From: Smittium culicis
Taxonomy: Eukaryota; Kickxellomycota; Harpellomycetes; Harpellales; Legeriomycetaceae
DNA length: 37,237 nucleotides
Assembly (NCBI GenBank): GCA_001970855.1
Contig: LSSN01001623.1
Span: forward strand, 1 to 37,237
Direction: 5' to 3'
Position 1 is the stretch's first letter. Each line of letters starts with the position of its first letter. The notes below the pieces were generated by a model that worked only from the letters and a program-made list of their open reading frames with translations, had not been told where the DNA came from and searched no databases. This document shows positions 8,800 through 21,700 of this stretch, in pieces. Position numbers and translations under genes: made by a program.

Positions 8800-11700
8800 T
8801 AGTAATGTGATTTGATAATCTCGGGGTCGAGTAAATAAGATATAATAAACCCAAAAAAAGTACCAAATAAATTAGAAAATTGGCATATATTACTTAGGTA
8901 CCAAAATTGGTTCATATCTCACCTTAATCCCTAAACTAATCATCGGAAATAAATCAAAAATTTATGGCCAAGATAGACCCAAAAGAATAGATCAATCGCC
9001 TCATGAAAGAATTATTCAGGATTACCAACCAAAATGAAAAAAAAATCTGAGAGATTAACCTGGTTTATTTGAAAGGCACAAGTATTGGCAATAGCACTCA
9101 TACCGGGGAGATTTGTTATGAATGATAAATTATTTCTGTATAAAATTGATTATGTTAAATGCATAAACCACTTTTATCTTGTGATTAATACAGATGTTTA
9201 TTTATCCGTAATTAATTAACTGTTCCTCTAAGGTTCAATAGTTTTCAAGTTAATTACCTGTAAAAATTAACGTAATTCCAAAATAAATTTATAATTCTTT
9301 TATTTCTTCAGATTCTAATCTCAAATCTCAAATCTCAAATCTCAAATCTCAAATCTCAAATCTTTAAATCACACGAGTTTTTATGTATTCTCCAATATCC
9401 AAGAAGGATTAATTTTAATTATAAAACTATTTTACTATTTATATAACTAACTTATTCATATTTTCCCAACCGATACATAAAGCTTATTGGTAAAATTACT
9501 AAGTATAAATCAATAGTATAAAATATCTCTTGATTAACCCCTCCAATCAGGTAATAGGTATATTATATGAACTTATAAAAGATTTAAATACTGTACCTAC
9601 TCATTTACATGGTGATTAAAAAAAAAAAATACTCATTTACATGACATGAGAAGAATAATTTAATTGAATATCCAATCATTGATGAAGTTATAGGACCGGA
9701 ACAGTCCAATAATAATATTAAAATCTGCTCTAATAATCTCACATGGCAGATATATTGTCTTCAAAGAAGGAACGGAAGAAGGTTTATATACGAAAATCTT
9801 CAAATATAGGTCATATCAGAATCAAGCGAAAAACGTTTTATTTTTTTTATGGGGTAAACTTAATATCAGGAAATTGTTCAAAGTATAAGATAGAGCTTTT
9901 AGTGAATGTAAAAAAATTGTAAGAAATATTAACAGCCCACAGATTAAAAATAATACAGTATAATCGCGTGATCTTATATTCTGAATCAACAATTTTAATT
10001 TCCTATTTCAGCCAAAAAGACAGAAAAATATTATCAGTAATAATATAGACATCAGGTTTACTGTAAGAACACCGCTTAAATACGTCAATCAGATCAACCT
10101 CGAGATATATGGAATCAGCTCTAAATATCGAATGTGAAATGTAGCGGATATTGAATAAAATTTATTGGTCGATATTGATAGATATCTTTATAAATATTCA
10201 AAAAAATCATCAGTTTTTTATCAACGCACAATGTAGGCGTAATTTTAGAACTAAAAAATACTGATATAAATTTATAGAAAATACAAGCAATCGCCCTCAG
10301 AACAAGCGCTTATTCTTTCAATAAAAAATCAATGAGTTAAATTGACACTTATTTATGTATCCTGCGTAGCCTGGTTCAACAGAATTTACAATAGAAATGT
10401 GCAGATAAGTTCAAAATTTCACTGGTAAATGTCTAGTGGAAAATTGGGACTTGTTTCCAAATATTGTAGAGAATTCCGTCAAAATACCTTTAACTGATCA
10501 AGGATACAGAGATAATCCTAGTTAAAACCAAAATAAAATAAAATAAACTATGAGGATAAAGGATTGGTCCCTTACAGCCTGTTGAATAAGCAGGCAAGGC
10601 TCCAATAAAGCTGTTTAAGCGAATAAATTGTGGATATCTTGATTTTAAAAATCTACAGACTATATTGAACTATGAAATATATTGTTATGTAAAATATTGT
10701 GTGTTAATTATATTATTTCTTGATATTTTTTATTATTTTAATATAACTTAAAATTAAAAGAAAATTGTATATTTATAATAAATTAATATTGATTACTCAG
10801 AGTAAACTAATTCTTAATCCCTAATAAATTAAGGAATGGATTGTAATTGTAAGAAATTTTTCTTACATAGAACAAATAGAACAACATGATTTACAATGAT
10901 CATTGTTAATATCAAAAATCCATTGTAAATCTCGTTGGCCAACTTTACATAGGAAGTTGGTCAACAACTCAAACAAAATAAAGTATTTAAACAACTGCTT
11001 TTCCTTTATCGGAAAAGCAAGTGGTTTAATCTGTTTCAATAATATTCTATTTTTCACTCTTATAAAGATCCCTTGTAAGTTAATAGTATTAGTATTAGTA
11101 TACCTAAATCTTCTTTTCTTTTTCTTCCCTAAATAAAATACATTCTATTAAAGTATTCCCTTACAGTAATGAATCCAACAAAATATTTACTAGTAAGATC
11201 AAAATTTTCTAATAAGAATTATAAAAAAAAATCTGAAAGCATTACAGCAGAATAATTTATCAAAATAATCTATTATTCCAAAAAAAACTTCATAGCTGGT
11301 CAGCTTCAACTTTTCGAAGCTATTAATCATCCACAACTAAAAAATTTATTAATCCAGAGGTGTTTTCAAACATCATAATGTTTAAAAAATATTTAATTAA
11401 ACAGAAAATTTTAGATTTTAAATACTTGAATCGCCTTCCTCTTACTATTACGCCTATTATTGATAAAAAAAATATATTGGATCAAATGCTGCTCATTATC
11501 AGCTGAAAATTTTGCTAAAATATTCGTTGTCTAATATTAATGTGTGAAATCTGGTGCCGTATAGAAACATAAATTTTAACAAACAAAAAAATAAAGGTAT
11601 GAAACCATTAAGCTAGAATAATTATATCTAGATATAAAGAAAAAAGATGCATAGATTAATAAGGTATAAAATATCTGCAAACACTCAAATGGCTACTTGA

Positions 11701-12580
11701 TGCCTGGTCTAACTTTTTATTTTTCAAAAAAAAAAAAAAAAGTAGCTTTCAGCCTTAAATTGAAACCCATCCTGTTAATATGAGTGCTAATTTATGTTAT
11801 TTGATGCGTAATTAAAGATTCATAGAAAGCGAGTAACATCACAAGAATAAGTAACGAGGTTAATTTCTTCAAGAGAATGATACCCCTGGATGATACAATA
11901 AAACAACCAACTCTATAGAACATGACTAAATTGTTGATTATATAGAAAAACTTACGAAAATAACTTAATACCGAATTTTGGTTATCAAAGACTAAACTAG
12001 ATACATATTATCAGCTCTCTTGCAAATCATGTAATAAAATAACTAATTTAGTATTAAATGACAAAAAATATGTAACTAAAAAGTTTTATTTTATCAAAGA
12101 AATTCAATAATAATTTTCGTTGGAGTATGTAGACTTGTAAATATTTTATGAACAGTAAAATAAAATTATGCGCCACTAACCATTAACTATTGCTAGACTC
12201 AAATCAAATGGTAAAGACTAAAAATTTTAAGTACCTTAGATTAAATAGTTTTTTTTAAAAAAATGAAAATTTTTCAAAAATTTACAATTTTAGATTATTT
12301 AGTTTTAATGACGTTTAATATATTTAATATAATTTTATGAGGTATCCTTTGAATTAATTTGGATTTTTATTAAATTATCAACGCATTTTTATATTTTACT
12401 ACCCATACAATGATTATAAGTCTTCATACTTCCACAAAAATTATTATTAGAAAGTTAATAAAAGATGATTGCAATAAAATCTTTTTAATCCCTTTCAAAT
12501 TGTAAAAACTAAATCTAAATATTTCTATTTGAAATAATTTCTCAATTAAAGCTTTTATCTATTATTGATTGAATAAGACA
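8800..12580. other. AT-rich stretch without genes; weak copia integrase traces
   Basis: No intact gene. If the copia relic continues upstream on the minus strand, its integrase should lie here. Two weak candidates exist: INNDHCKSC with a CxxC pair at about 10930-10870, reminiscent of the integrase zinc-binding end; and LEVDLIDVFKRCSYSK followed by YIITD at about 10230-10120, reminiscent of the first catalytic Asp region. Neither alone is convincing. The (TCTCAAA)6 repeat at 9319-9363 and a repeated TACTCATTTACATG (about 9597 and 9630) are the only other structures seen. Confidence 0.35.
9319..9363. repeat. (TCTCAAA)6 tandem repeat
   Basis: Six exact heptamer units plus a partial seventh, in AT-rich non-coding DNA. 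Confidence 0.95.
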
Positions 12581-12581
12581 C

Positions 12582-12790
12582 TGTTGGAAGGTCTAACATA
12601 TCGTGTGGGGCTCCCGCTTTGGTACCCAGGCCATTCCTAGTATCACATCATATACTGAGTGGTAGGGTCTTCTTTTGTTGACCCATCTCGTATTTCACAC
12701 CCGGGGGAGAGGGGGTGCGGTAAGGCAAATACTTCCTCAGATCCATAGCGGCTTGGTTTTTGTGGAGACTGTAGAGGAAGATGGAAGGTG
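12582..12790 (+). mobile_element. Possible LTR or LTR fragment (GC-rich island)
   Basis: A sharply GC-richer block in very AT-rich surroundings. It opens with TGTTGGAAGGTCTAACA, whose ends TGTT and AACA are complementary and which resembles the start of many copia LTRs. It also contains CACCC and GGGTG arms around 12700-12720. No matching second LTR, target-site duplication or coding domain was identified, so this is a tentative call; another repeat type is possible. Confidence 0.3.
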
Positions 12791-15705
12791 AGTAATTGAA
12801 TAGGCACAAGGAGAGTTATTCATTGGTGAATTGCTTTAAAAGGCATTTTCGGTTTATTATAAGAGATCTATTTATAAGATAGGTTGCAATACCGGGAATT
12901 TACCAGGTAGGAAAAAGAAATTAACTAAAGGAAAAAAAAAGTAAGACGAAAGCAAAAATTATATTATAAATTGGTTGGAAAAGCACAAAGATCGTATAGT
13001 AGGTGCTTCCGAAAATTGTCTCACAAAAAGGATTAAAAAATCAATTGTAATTCCTTTATTTTTTTTGAACTACGTATAGGAGCTTTACCGCCTTTATATC
13101 GGATCCGGAAATAATTAAAATCAAAATGAAAAATAAAGCTTTTTTTTTTAGGGTGTTATATATTGCCTGTCAATAGTCAGAAGTCTATTGGTATATTTCA
13201 GAAGGTTTCCCGGAATAAACCGACAACTCTGAAGTAGATAATACATTTTTCTGATTCACTTCACCAATTATTTTTAATAGGTCAAAATCAAAAACGTTAT
13301 ACATACAAAGGGCTGAAAACTCCGTTTAAAAAATATCTATATTTTATAATCCATATAATATTTTTTATTACCTCTAATTTTTTGTTTAAAACTTAATAAA
13401 ATAAAAAAATTGCCTAAGAAATAATGATACGTTTTCTTCAAAATCCATCGCTATATTTTAAACCATATAAATCAAAACTTTATTGTATAGTAAATAAAAT
13501 CATAAAAAAGATAATTCATAAAATAGTAGAAAATAATATTATTAAATACTTTATTAAAGCACAAATATAAATTTTTAGTATAAGGCTATTTATATTTTTT
13601 ATATAAGTTTTATAATAAATTTATATGAATTTTTTAATTTTTTAATTTTTTCTATAAATGATAGTATAATAAATAAATTTTTGTAAATACACCTAAAAAA
13701 TATAACTTAAACAGTATTAGTATATATCCTATTAATATATTAGTATAAAAAAATCTATATTTGCTATCATTATACATTATTCGGTCTGAATTAGTATGAA
13801 ATTACGCTTTTTTCTAGTTTATGAATAAGGTTATTTTTTTTACTTCATTTTAGAGTACGCTTTTAGAAGAATTGATACTGCCCATAACACCCTCGATGAA
13901 ACGGTACACGCAATAGTAATTTATTAAAAAAAATTTGCAAGTTTTTTATTATTTCTTACAATATCTACTTAAAATATAGAATAAAAAATTACATAAAGAT
14001 ATTCAAGAAAATACTCTAAAAAATAGTACCTCTTACATATATCATCGTAAATATATAGGAGATTATTTCGACGAGTATAACTTTTCCTATTAAAAATTTC
14101 CTACTCATCATCTTTACTTCTATTTTAAATAATACTAGTAATATGATCGAATGATTTACCTGATACAACCAATAGCTTTACCTAGGGTAAATAAAAAAAT
14201 AGAATTTTCAAAAATAAAGTTTTGCTTCCCAATATAAATATCATAAACATAAATTTACAAACTGTTCATTTTTAGTATAGCGCACTGCTATAATAATTTT
14301 CACCCATCGAAATTATACACACCACGAATTGATAAAAATAAATTTTAATAAGAGGTATGTTGGTGTTTTTTATTATAATTTATATAATTATCGAAAATCG
14401 TTCTATCTTTTAGCCTGCTAATAACAATCAAGTTAAAACAAAAGAGTGATAGAATAATTATGCTTTTATATTAATATTTATAATGAAAATAATGGGGAAA
14501 TAAATTTCAAACTTATACCAAAAATCTTATCAATAGTTCATGATTTACTATGTTTAATAAAATTTGAAAGCGATAGGAAAAAAATGAATTACCAATTAAA
14601 AAAAAATTGAAGTTATAAGCTAAAAGTCATTGGAATCAATAAAATCGCTGAATGCTAAAGCGCAAATAACCCTCACTCTCCTCAATTTGAACTAAATATC
14701 TTTAAATAATTTTAAAAGTTAGACAATATTATATAATGTCTATACATGTGATAGATTTTAAGATATATCTACCTTTATTTTCAATAAAGAATTTTGATGC
14801 GATTTATTTAAAGATTTGGCTGTTCGAAAAAAAAAAATTATAGTATTAAAAACTAAGAGCCAAGGTTAAGAATTTAAATTTTTAGATTAGTAGTGTCAGT
14901 ATTTGAATTTTTTAAGCATATAGATATAGGAGATTTAAGATTCGACTACTTTTTACTCTTTGGTATATTTTGGAGCTTATTTATTTGATAATATAAAAAC
15001 TAAATTTAGAAACTAAAAAAAATATTATGGAGTTTCTATTTTTATTTTGAAATAATTTTTTCTCTTGAGCGCATCCAATGTTTTTGACACCGTTAGCTTA
15101 TTATATAAATTCGGTGAGCTAAAATTATAACATGTTTTCACTTGCTATTAGTATTATTATTGTTCTATTATATTCTATGCGGTAATTTTTCATTGTTTTT
15201 TTTCTTTATTCTTCTTTTCTTTGTAAAATAAGTTTTATTTATGTTTATCCAATAAAATAGGAGGCATTTTATACTCGAAATTTCAAGAAAATATATTTCA
15301 ATGCAAATCTAAAAAAATCAACAAATTTTCTTTCTTTTCATTAGTTTCTTCTCAATTTATCTTTAATACAGTTTATTTCTTTGTAGTCAGTCGTGAAATC
15401 ACTCTGCGACATATAATATTGAAAACGTTACTTAACCAAAGAATCTATAGTTAGGTGAAAACTATAAAAGTGTTGTTTTTTTTAAATTTTATGTAAGCAT
15501 TACAAACCAGTAAGTAGGTTAGAGTACCTAGCCGAATGAAAAATTACTAAAAAAATAATAAATCGAAAATAAGTATCATAAATTCGGTATTTATTGGCTT
15601 AGAATTTAGCATAGAATTTAATTAATTTTAGCCAACATAAAAATATTGCGATGAGATTTTAATAAATTAGATACTTATTGGAAATAAAAAATAAATATTC
15701 TCAAT
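12790..15705. other. AT-rich gene-free stretch downstream of IML1
   Basis: No recognisable coding relic, RNA gene or repeat family. The part next to 15706 must contain the 3' UTR and transcription end of the minus-strand IML1 gene, but no clear polyadenylation signal could be singled out in such AT-rich sequence. Confidence 0.6.
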
Positions 15706-18700
15706 CTAGAATTCCTTTTTCAACCCAAATAATCTCCAAGACGAATAAAATAATTGGTCTAGAAGCAAGGGGGACTCCGAAAAATTGATGATTTTTGGAA
15801 CTCCCGTCTTCACTTGGGCGCTTGATGTGAGAGATTCTTTTCCTGACTTTAGCTGAGCCTTGAAAGATGCTAAAGAGTAGTCATAGAAATATTCAAGGTA
15901 TTCTTTATTTGTCACTAGAACTTGGAACTCTTTTAAAAGAGAGTCTGGGCTAGGAAGTTCTGAATGCGGAAAAGGCTGCAGTAGGTAATTTGCTGCGTTT
16001 ATCACTCTTTGTGTAAGGTTGTAATCTTTTTTTTTTAGCTGAGTAGTATTATGGGGGGTTTTTTTAGAGCCAAAGCTATAATTCAAAAAAAATTTCGGCT
16101 GTAATTGTTTCTTTTCGTTTGCATAAGAAATGGTTGTTTTATCTTTAGGGTTTTGAGGAAAATTGAAATCAGGATCTAATTTACTTTCAGAATTTGAGCT
16201 AACCTTTTTGACTACTTTCTTGAATATTTTAGCATTTGATTCATCCCCGCTAGATAAAATATCTATCTCATCTTGGTAGCCAGTTGCTTTTTTTGACGAG
16301 AACTTATTATCAATAGTTGGATTCTCGCTGTAATTTGAGCTTAAGTCTATAAAGTTATCCTTTCTTTTGGGGGTCTTATAACCGCGGTTAGTATGCTTAT
16401 GGTTTTTTTTTGTTTTTCTCTGTAAATTGTTCTTAGAAATAAGTAGAGTAGAATAATCTGATTCATAAAGACTATCATTTTCACTAATTTTAGAGTTATT
16501 TGATGTATTCAATAAAGGCTCTAAGCAAGAAATCTCTGAATTGTTTTCTAAAAAGTTGCTTTTTTTGCTAGACACGCCCTCATGAGCATTTTCGGCATCT
16601 GAAAGTTCGATGTACTGGTGTTGTCTAAGTTTGCTCTTATGTCCCGACTTCCTACTGTCAAATACAACAAACGGCTCTTTCTTCTTATTGTTAGGATTTA
16701 ACCTATTATTTTTATGTCCTGAAATGGTGTTTTTTAGGCGCTTAAGATTATGGGAATGCGAATTATTCATAGAACTACTCAGATTGTCTACAGCTGAAGC
16801 GCTAGAAAAGCCAGAAGCGCTCGAAGCCGAAATATTTCTAGAGTGTACACCGGACCTAGAGTATGCCAAAATATTTGGAAATGATTGGGGCTTTTCAGAA
16901 TCTCCACCTGAAAAATCGAATATCGAATTTACACCAAGTTGTAGCTTAATAATAGACTCTGGGAGCTTAAAGTTTATGTCTACCATAGGAGATATTTTCC
17001 CAGCTTCATAGAAATGCGGTTTACTATGAACATTATTTTGATTCATATGATTTAAAAAAGGCTGGATTTGAGAGGAGCCTTGAATATTTTTTATTGGCAA
17101 GTTAGAAATATTACTGCTAGGCAAGTCTTCACCTTTTTTTAGAACTCTTCCAGATGTATGAGAACTAAGGCTAAGTTTGGTTGACTCTGGGCCGAAGGCT
17201 GACAAAGTAACATTATTCTCAGCATTAGATGATGTAGCTGGGTTTATCGTCATAGGGCTTTGTTTATTGCTTAGAGGTAGTGATGACATCTGAGTATGGT
17301 TATTTGACGCATTAGGCCTAGAAAAGGAGTTAAGATTATTAGACCCAGGTTTAGAGTTGATAAAATGAGAGGCATATAGATAGTTTACAGACCATAAAAA
17401 TTCGCCTGGACCTGAAATTTGGACAAATATAATTCCAGATTTGTGAATAAATTGCGGGTTTTTATACCCATGCCTCGAGTATGCGTAATTACGGATCAAG
17501 CTATTTTCGCTTGGAAAGTTGTGCTCTGATTCAACGTCTAATACAAATCCATGTGAAAAAAGAAACTCTCTTTCAAAAATAAAGTTAGGCATTCCTGATA
17601 GCAATTGAGCTATAATCCCATAAATATTGCTGGCTTTTTTCTCGGCTAAATATTTGTGAAAAAATATTTCCTTTACATAATCTAGTTTCTCAGATTTATA
17701 ATCAGGATTGTTTCCAAAAATTTCTAGGTTTAAATAGTCAATGCAATTTTTAACAGGTTGAAATAGAAAATTTTTTAAATCGGGATCGAAGGTATGTATT
17801 TTAGGTTTAATATCGCTTTCAGCTAAACTGAGTTTGTCTTCATCAAAATGGAAATAATTTAAAATCATTAGTTTATTCTGGTTTGATTTTTTCAAAGAAT
17901 TCTTTGAAATAAGGTTATTATCTGAGTAGTTTGTATACTGCTCTAAAACTAAATCGTTTTGGTTAGTAAAAAATTTACTAAAATCTATTACTTGACTATT
18001 AATTCCCAGATCTAAATCCTCTTCAGACAAGCTATACGATTTTTTATCGAGTGTACTATACTTTATAAAAATACATTTTGGATGAGGGGGTAGTTTTGCG
18101 AGTGAAATTTTTTTTGGAAAACGGAAAGGATCTTTGATATTTAAGTCATCATACTTAGAGATCGGCACTTCAACGAGTTTCATTCCACAACGTTTAGAGT
18201 ACAGAGACCAATTATGAATAAGCTCGTGAATAAGCTTAGGTGTACAATTGAGCCAGCTTAAAGAAAAGTGGAAAGAAGTGGCCAAATTTTGAACAGAGTC
18301 ATAATGTAAAAGTGCACGCTCAGGGCGATTTGATCTATGTTGTTGATCAAGCTCTAGTTCTAAGGTACGGGCTAAATTGATCTCCAAAGGACCTATATTA
18401 TTGTTTTGGGTTTTTTTAGATTTAGAAAATGAGAATTTAGAGCTATTTTCTGACTTTTCGTTTAAAAAATTTAGTATTTCTAATGATTGCAATGGCATTT
18501 TTCGTATATTTGAAACTCTAAAGTTCGAAGACAAAGTACTCTTGGCAGAACTTAAGCTTTTATCATTTTCGTTGATTAAATTTAAAGTAGCAGTAGAATA
18601 TTCATGCTTGTAAAGATGGGTCGAAATGTCGCTAGAGTTCCGTCTATTATTAAAAGTTAATTCAGCTTTTGAATTACCAATAGCACTTACTACATTAGCC

Positions 18701-21700
18701 AATTCGTTATGCTTTTGATTATGGTCTACTTTTATCTGTTTTGAAGCGCTTGAAGGAAGGTCATTACTAAGAAAGCTTAAGTTTTTAATGGGGTTATTAA
18801 AAGTAGATTCATTATTTGTGTTAATTTGATGGGAAAAAAATACTTCCAAGTTAGGTTTAATTAAATTTTTCAATGGGTTCATTTCGCCAGAGTTTAAGTC
18901 CGATTTATTACTAGACGTTCGTGTATCGTCGTTAGGAATTAAATCAGAAGGGCTTTGATATACTTTTGAGTTTTTTTTCAAATTTCCAACAAACTCTCCT
19001 TTAGAATGATCCTCCTGATTAGCCTTTCTATTTGTGGATGAACTGAATAGAGCTGATTTATCATTAGCGCCTATTTGTCCCAGGGAAGTGCTATTATGAT
19101 AATCCTTAAAATGAAGAGCATTTGATAAACTATACGCCTCAGGAAAATTATGTGTTAACCTATCTGAGATAGAAACCGATTTATATTTTTCGTTTTCAAT
19201 ATACATAGTAGAAAGCCCAGTAATTAGGCCGTCAACATCGTTAAAAGACTTTGCAGTTTCTGTTAAAGCGTAAATATAGTGACCATCAAGTAAAGCCAAC
19301 CCTCTAGCACAGTGTTTAATAAGGTTTCTCTTTAAAAATAAATTCCCAACTGATACTGCTTGTTGTCTAGTAGTCACTTCATTAAAGTTATACATAATCC
19401 AATTCGTAAGCTGTGATCCTGTAAATACGTCCAAATAGTGAACAGAGTGCCACTTGTGCTCAGAAAAACAAAGCCCAATTTCAGGATGTTGTAAGCAAAA
19501 TGCTAATAGTGAATATGGAGAGTCATGGCTCAAGTTAGTATATTTATCGTAATTAGGGTTATCTGTTTTAAATATGCTTTTAAGGAAGTTGCTTGCAGGA
19601 TACTCAAAAGGAACATATTCGTCGCTATGAGTACCCAACTTTCCTTTGTTATGCATTTCAAGCTTCCAATGTAAATGTGATACAGGGTATAATGTAGTGT
19701 AGCTAATTTGAAAAAGTTCACTAGTTAGAATATCACCTGATCCTATATTCGATACGATGTCAGAGTCGCTAGTTAGGCTAAGGTCCTTATCAGCTCCTTT
19801 TTTTGAGGTGCCCTCTGAAATATTCCCGTATTTTAGAGAAAAGACGTCCAAGTTACTTGAATTAACCTTTTTCTTATAATTAGAGTTCGCAAAAGCTGGA
19901 ACTTTAGTCTCAGGTAAATGTGGTTGATTTTTTAAATTTAAAGGGTTTAAATAAACACTCTGGTTTGGTCCTTTTTCTGAGGTGTTCATTTTGTTGTGAA
20001 GTGGGTCTACAGAATTACGGATAGAAGAAAAGTTAAAGAAATTTCCAGTGCTAGAGTTTTTAACATGGCGAGAAGGGTTATCAGCAAAATTTTTATCACT
20101 AGTAACATTGCTAAAGTTGCTTTTGTTTTTAGTATCGAGATAAATATCGTTGATAGTGTTGAGAGAGTCAATAGCTAAGTTTGTACTTGGCAACTTAGGC
20201 TTATTTTGCTCTGTAGAATTAGTTGGCGCCGAAAAAGTAGAAGAGCTGAGACTGTTTAAACTGGTATTATGTTTAGTTAAATTAGTTATTCCGAATCTAG
20301 CACGGTTAATTTTATTTATAGTAGGGCTTGCAAAAGAAACATACGAACCCGAATAATGATCAGAATTTTTTTTTAGTGATCTGTTCTCCATTTTTTGGAT
20401 TAGTTCTAATTTAGACTGAGGTAGGATAGACTTAAATATTTGATCCAAGAATTTTTCAAAGTTTAAAATTCGAAGCTCTTCTTGGGTAAGCTCTGGAAAC
20501 ATCTTGCTACTAACAACTGCATCAGATGGAAGTGTTTCGGATGGTATCAAAATATACCTAGTTCTGTAATATCTCATACCATCACTCACGTCATAATGAT
20601 TGCCGACAATTAAGTGGTCTAGTTTATTCCAGTTAAAGTCAAGACTAGAAAGGCAGTCGAAGTTTGATTCTGATTTTATATAGCCAATGTCACTGTATCG
20701 AGGCCAAATCATATAGTTATACATTATATTAGAATCCTTAGATGGATACATCCATTCATACCGTGTCACGTTTATCACTGGAGCTTGGTTAGGAGCAATC
20801 ATAGAATTTTCTGAGATTGAAATAAACTGAATTTGGCGCCCATTAGATAAACATATGTTAGAAGAAGGTTCATCCTGTAAAAGGTTCTGTAACTCTATAT
20901 TTGAGGGATATCCAAAAGTTGTAAAATCATGTGCTTTTATCTTAGAGTGAGCTAAACTAAATTCTTCATTAGAAGAGTTGACTTTTTGGTATTTTGGACC
21001 TTTTACCAATTCTGACTTATAAACTATAGGCTCTTCATTATGATCATTGGGGGTTTGAGTGTATTCTGAATTATTAGCTGGACCTTTAAAGCCTTTATTA
21101 AAAGATCTAACAATACTATTGATAGGTTTTTTATCGAATATGTTAGGTTTGGTCTTAAAAACTGATGTGTGGATATTTTGCTCGTTGTCAATACCATCTT
21201 TGAATAAATTATTTTTATTAATTGATTCAGTATCTTCATAATTAACGAGAGGATTCAAATCATACTCGCACTTGTTTTTTCTGATGCTAAATAGATTTGG
21301 AGGAGTCGTGGAATTTGAAAAAGTAGAAGAGGCGTTGCCGGGGTTAGAAGGCTGGTTGAATGGTTTCGACTTGTTGCTTTCAGAATTTAGGGCGTTTTCT
21401 GTATATTTACTTTTATAAATAGGCATAGCAATTTTATTATCATTTGATTGATATATATTTTTATTTTTTGAAAAGCCAAAACGGTGGTCTTTTGATATTT
21501 CTACTGAATCAGTAACTGTTGCTCCCATTTCAGTGCCTAGAATACCGTTTTTATATTTTGTAAGTTTTTCGTTTGGGTCAATTTTTGACACTCGAGGAGT
21601 CAGAACCAATTGATACCCTTGTGAAAGTCTTTGATATACAAGCTCTTTCATAAGGGTATCCGAATTGTAGTTTGATTTTGGGTTTTCTTTATCTTCAAAA

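Larger units (their letters stand above)
5900..8800 (-). mobile_element. Ty1/copia retrotransposon relic (RT and RNase H)
   Basis: Minus-strand copia pol relic, read from high to low coordinates. RT N-terminal part at 8760-8474: KPRSGIKFL, then after a frameshift RYKSVLVTKEYSQMYGIDYS. RT middle at 8048-7740: SLYGL, SSKDWKDRFNQFWIKDGFKR, CLYSER, then IYVKDLKISSN and FMCLGMKLN. RT end at 6690-6610: GKKYLNEILNIVCMKDCELV. Connection and RNase H at 6530-6070: CAMVGSGPEIT, AKRVFRYIIGTF, SENSIEKLGYTDSDYA, then TAESECNS, VIWLRMLL, GIKYSPLNIYLDNQ. C-terminal tail at 6036-5920: INDLINKGKISIGIL, MISEILEMKIPK. The catalytic YVDD box reads YVKD. Two AT-rich insertions interrupt it. These are Ty1/copia hallmarks; several stops and frameshifts show it is dead. 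Confidence 0.88.

Noticed and set aside
16610..17011. Plus-strand ORF of 133 codons as a gene
   Set aside because: It lies fully antisense to the long IML1 exon in low-complexity sequence and has no recognisable domain; the same holds for the other plus-strand ORFs between 18377 and 23408.
19530..19721. Minus-strand ORF inside the IML1 exon
   Set aside because: Out-of-frame shadow of the real frame.
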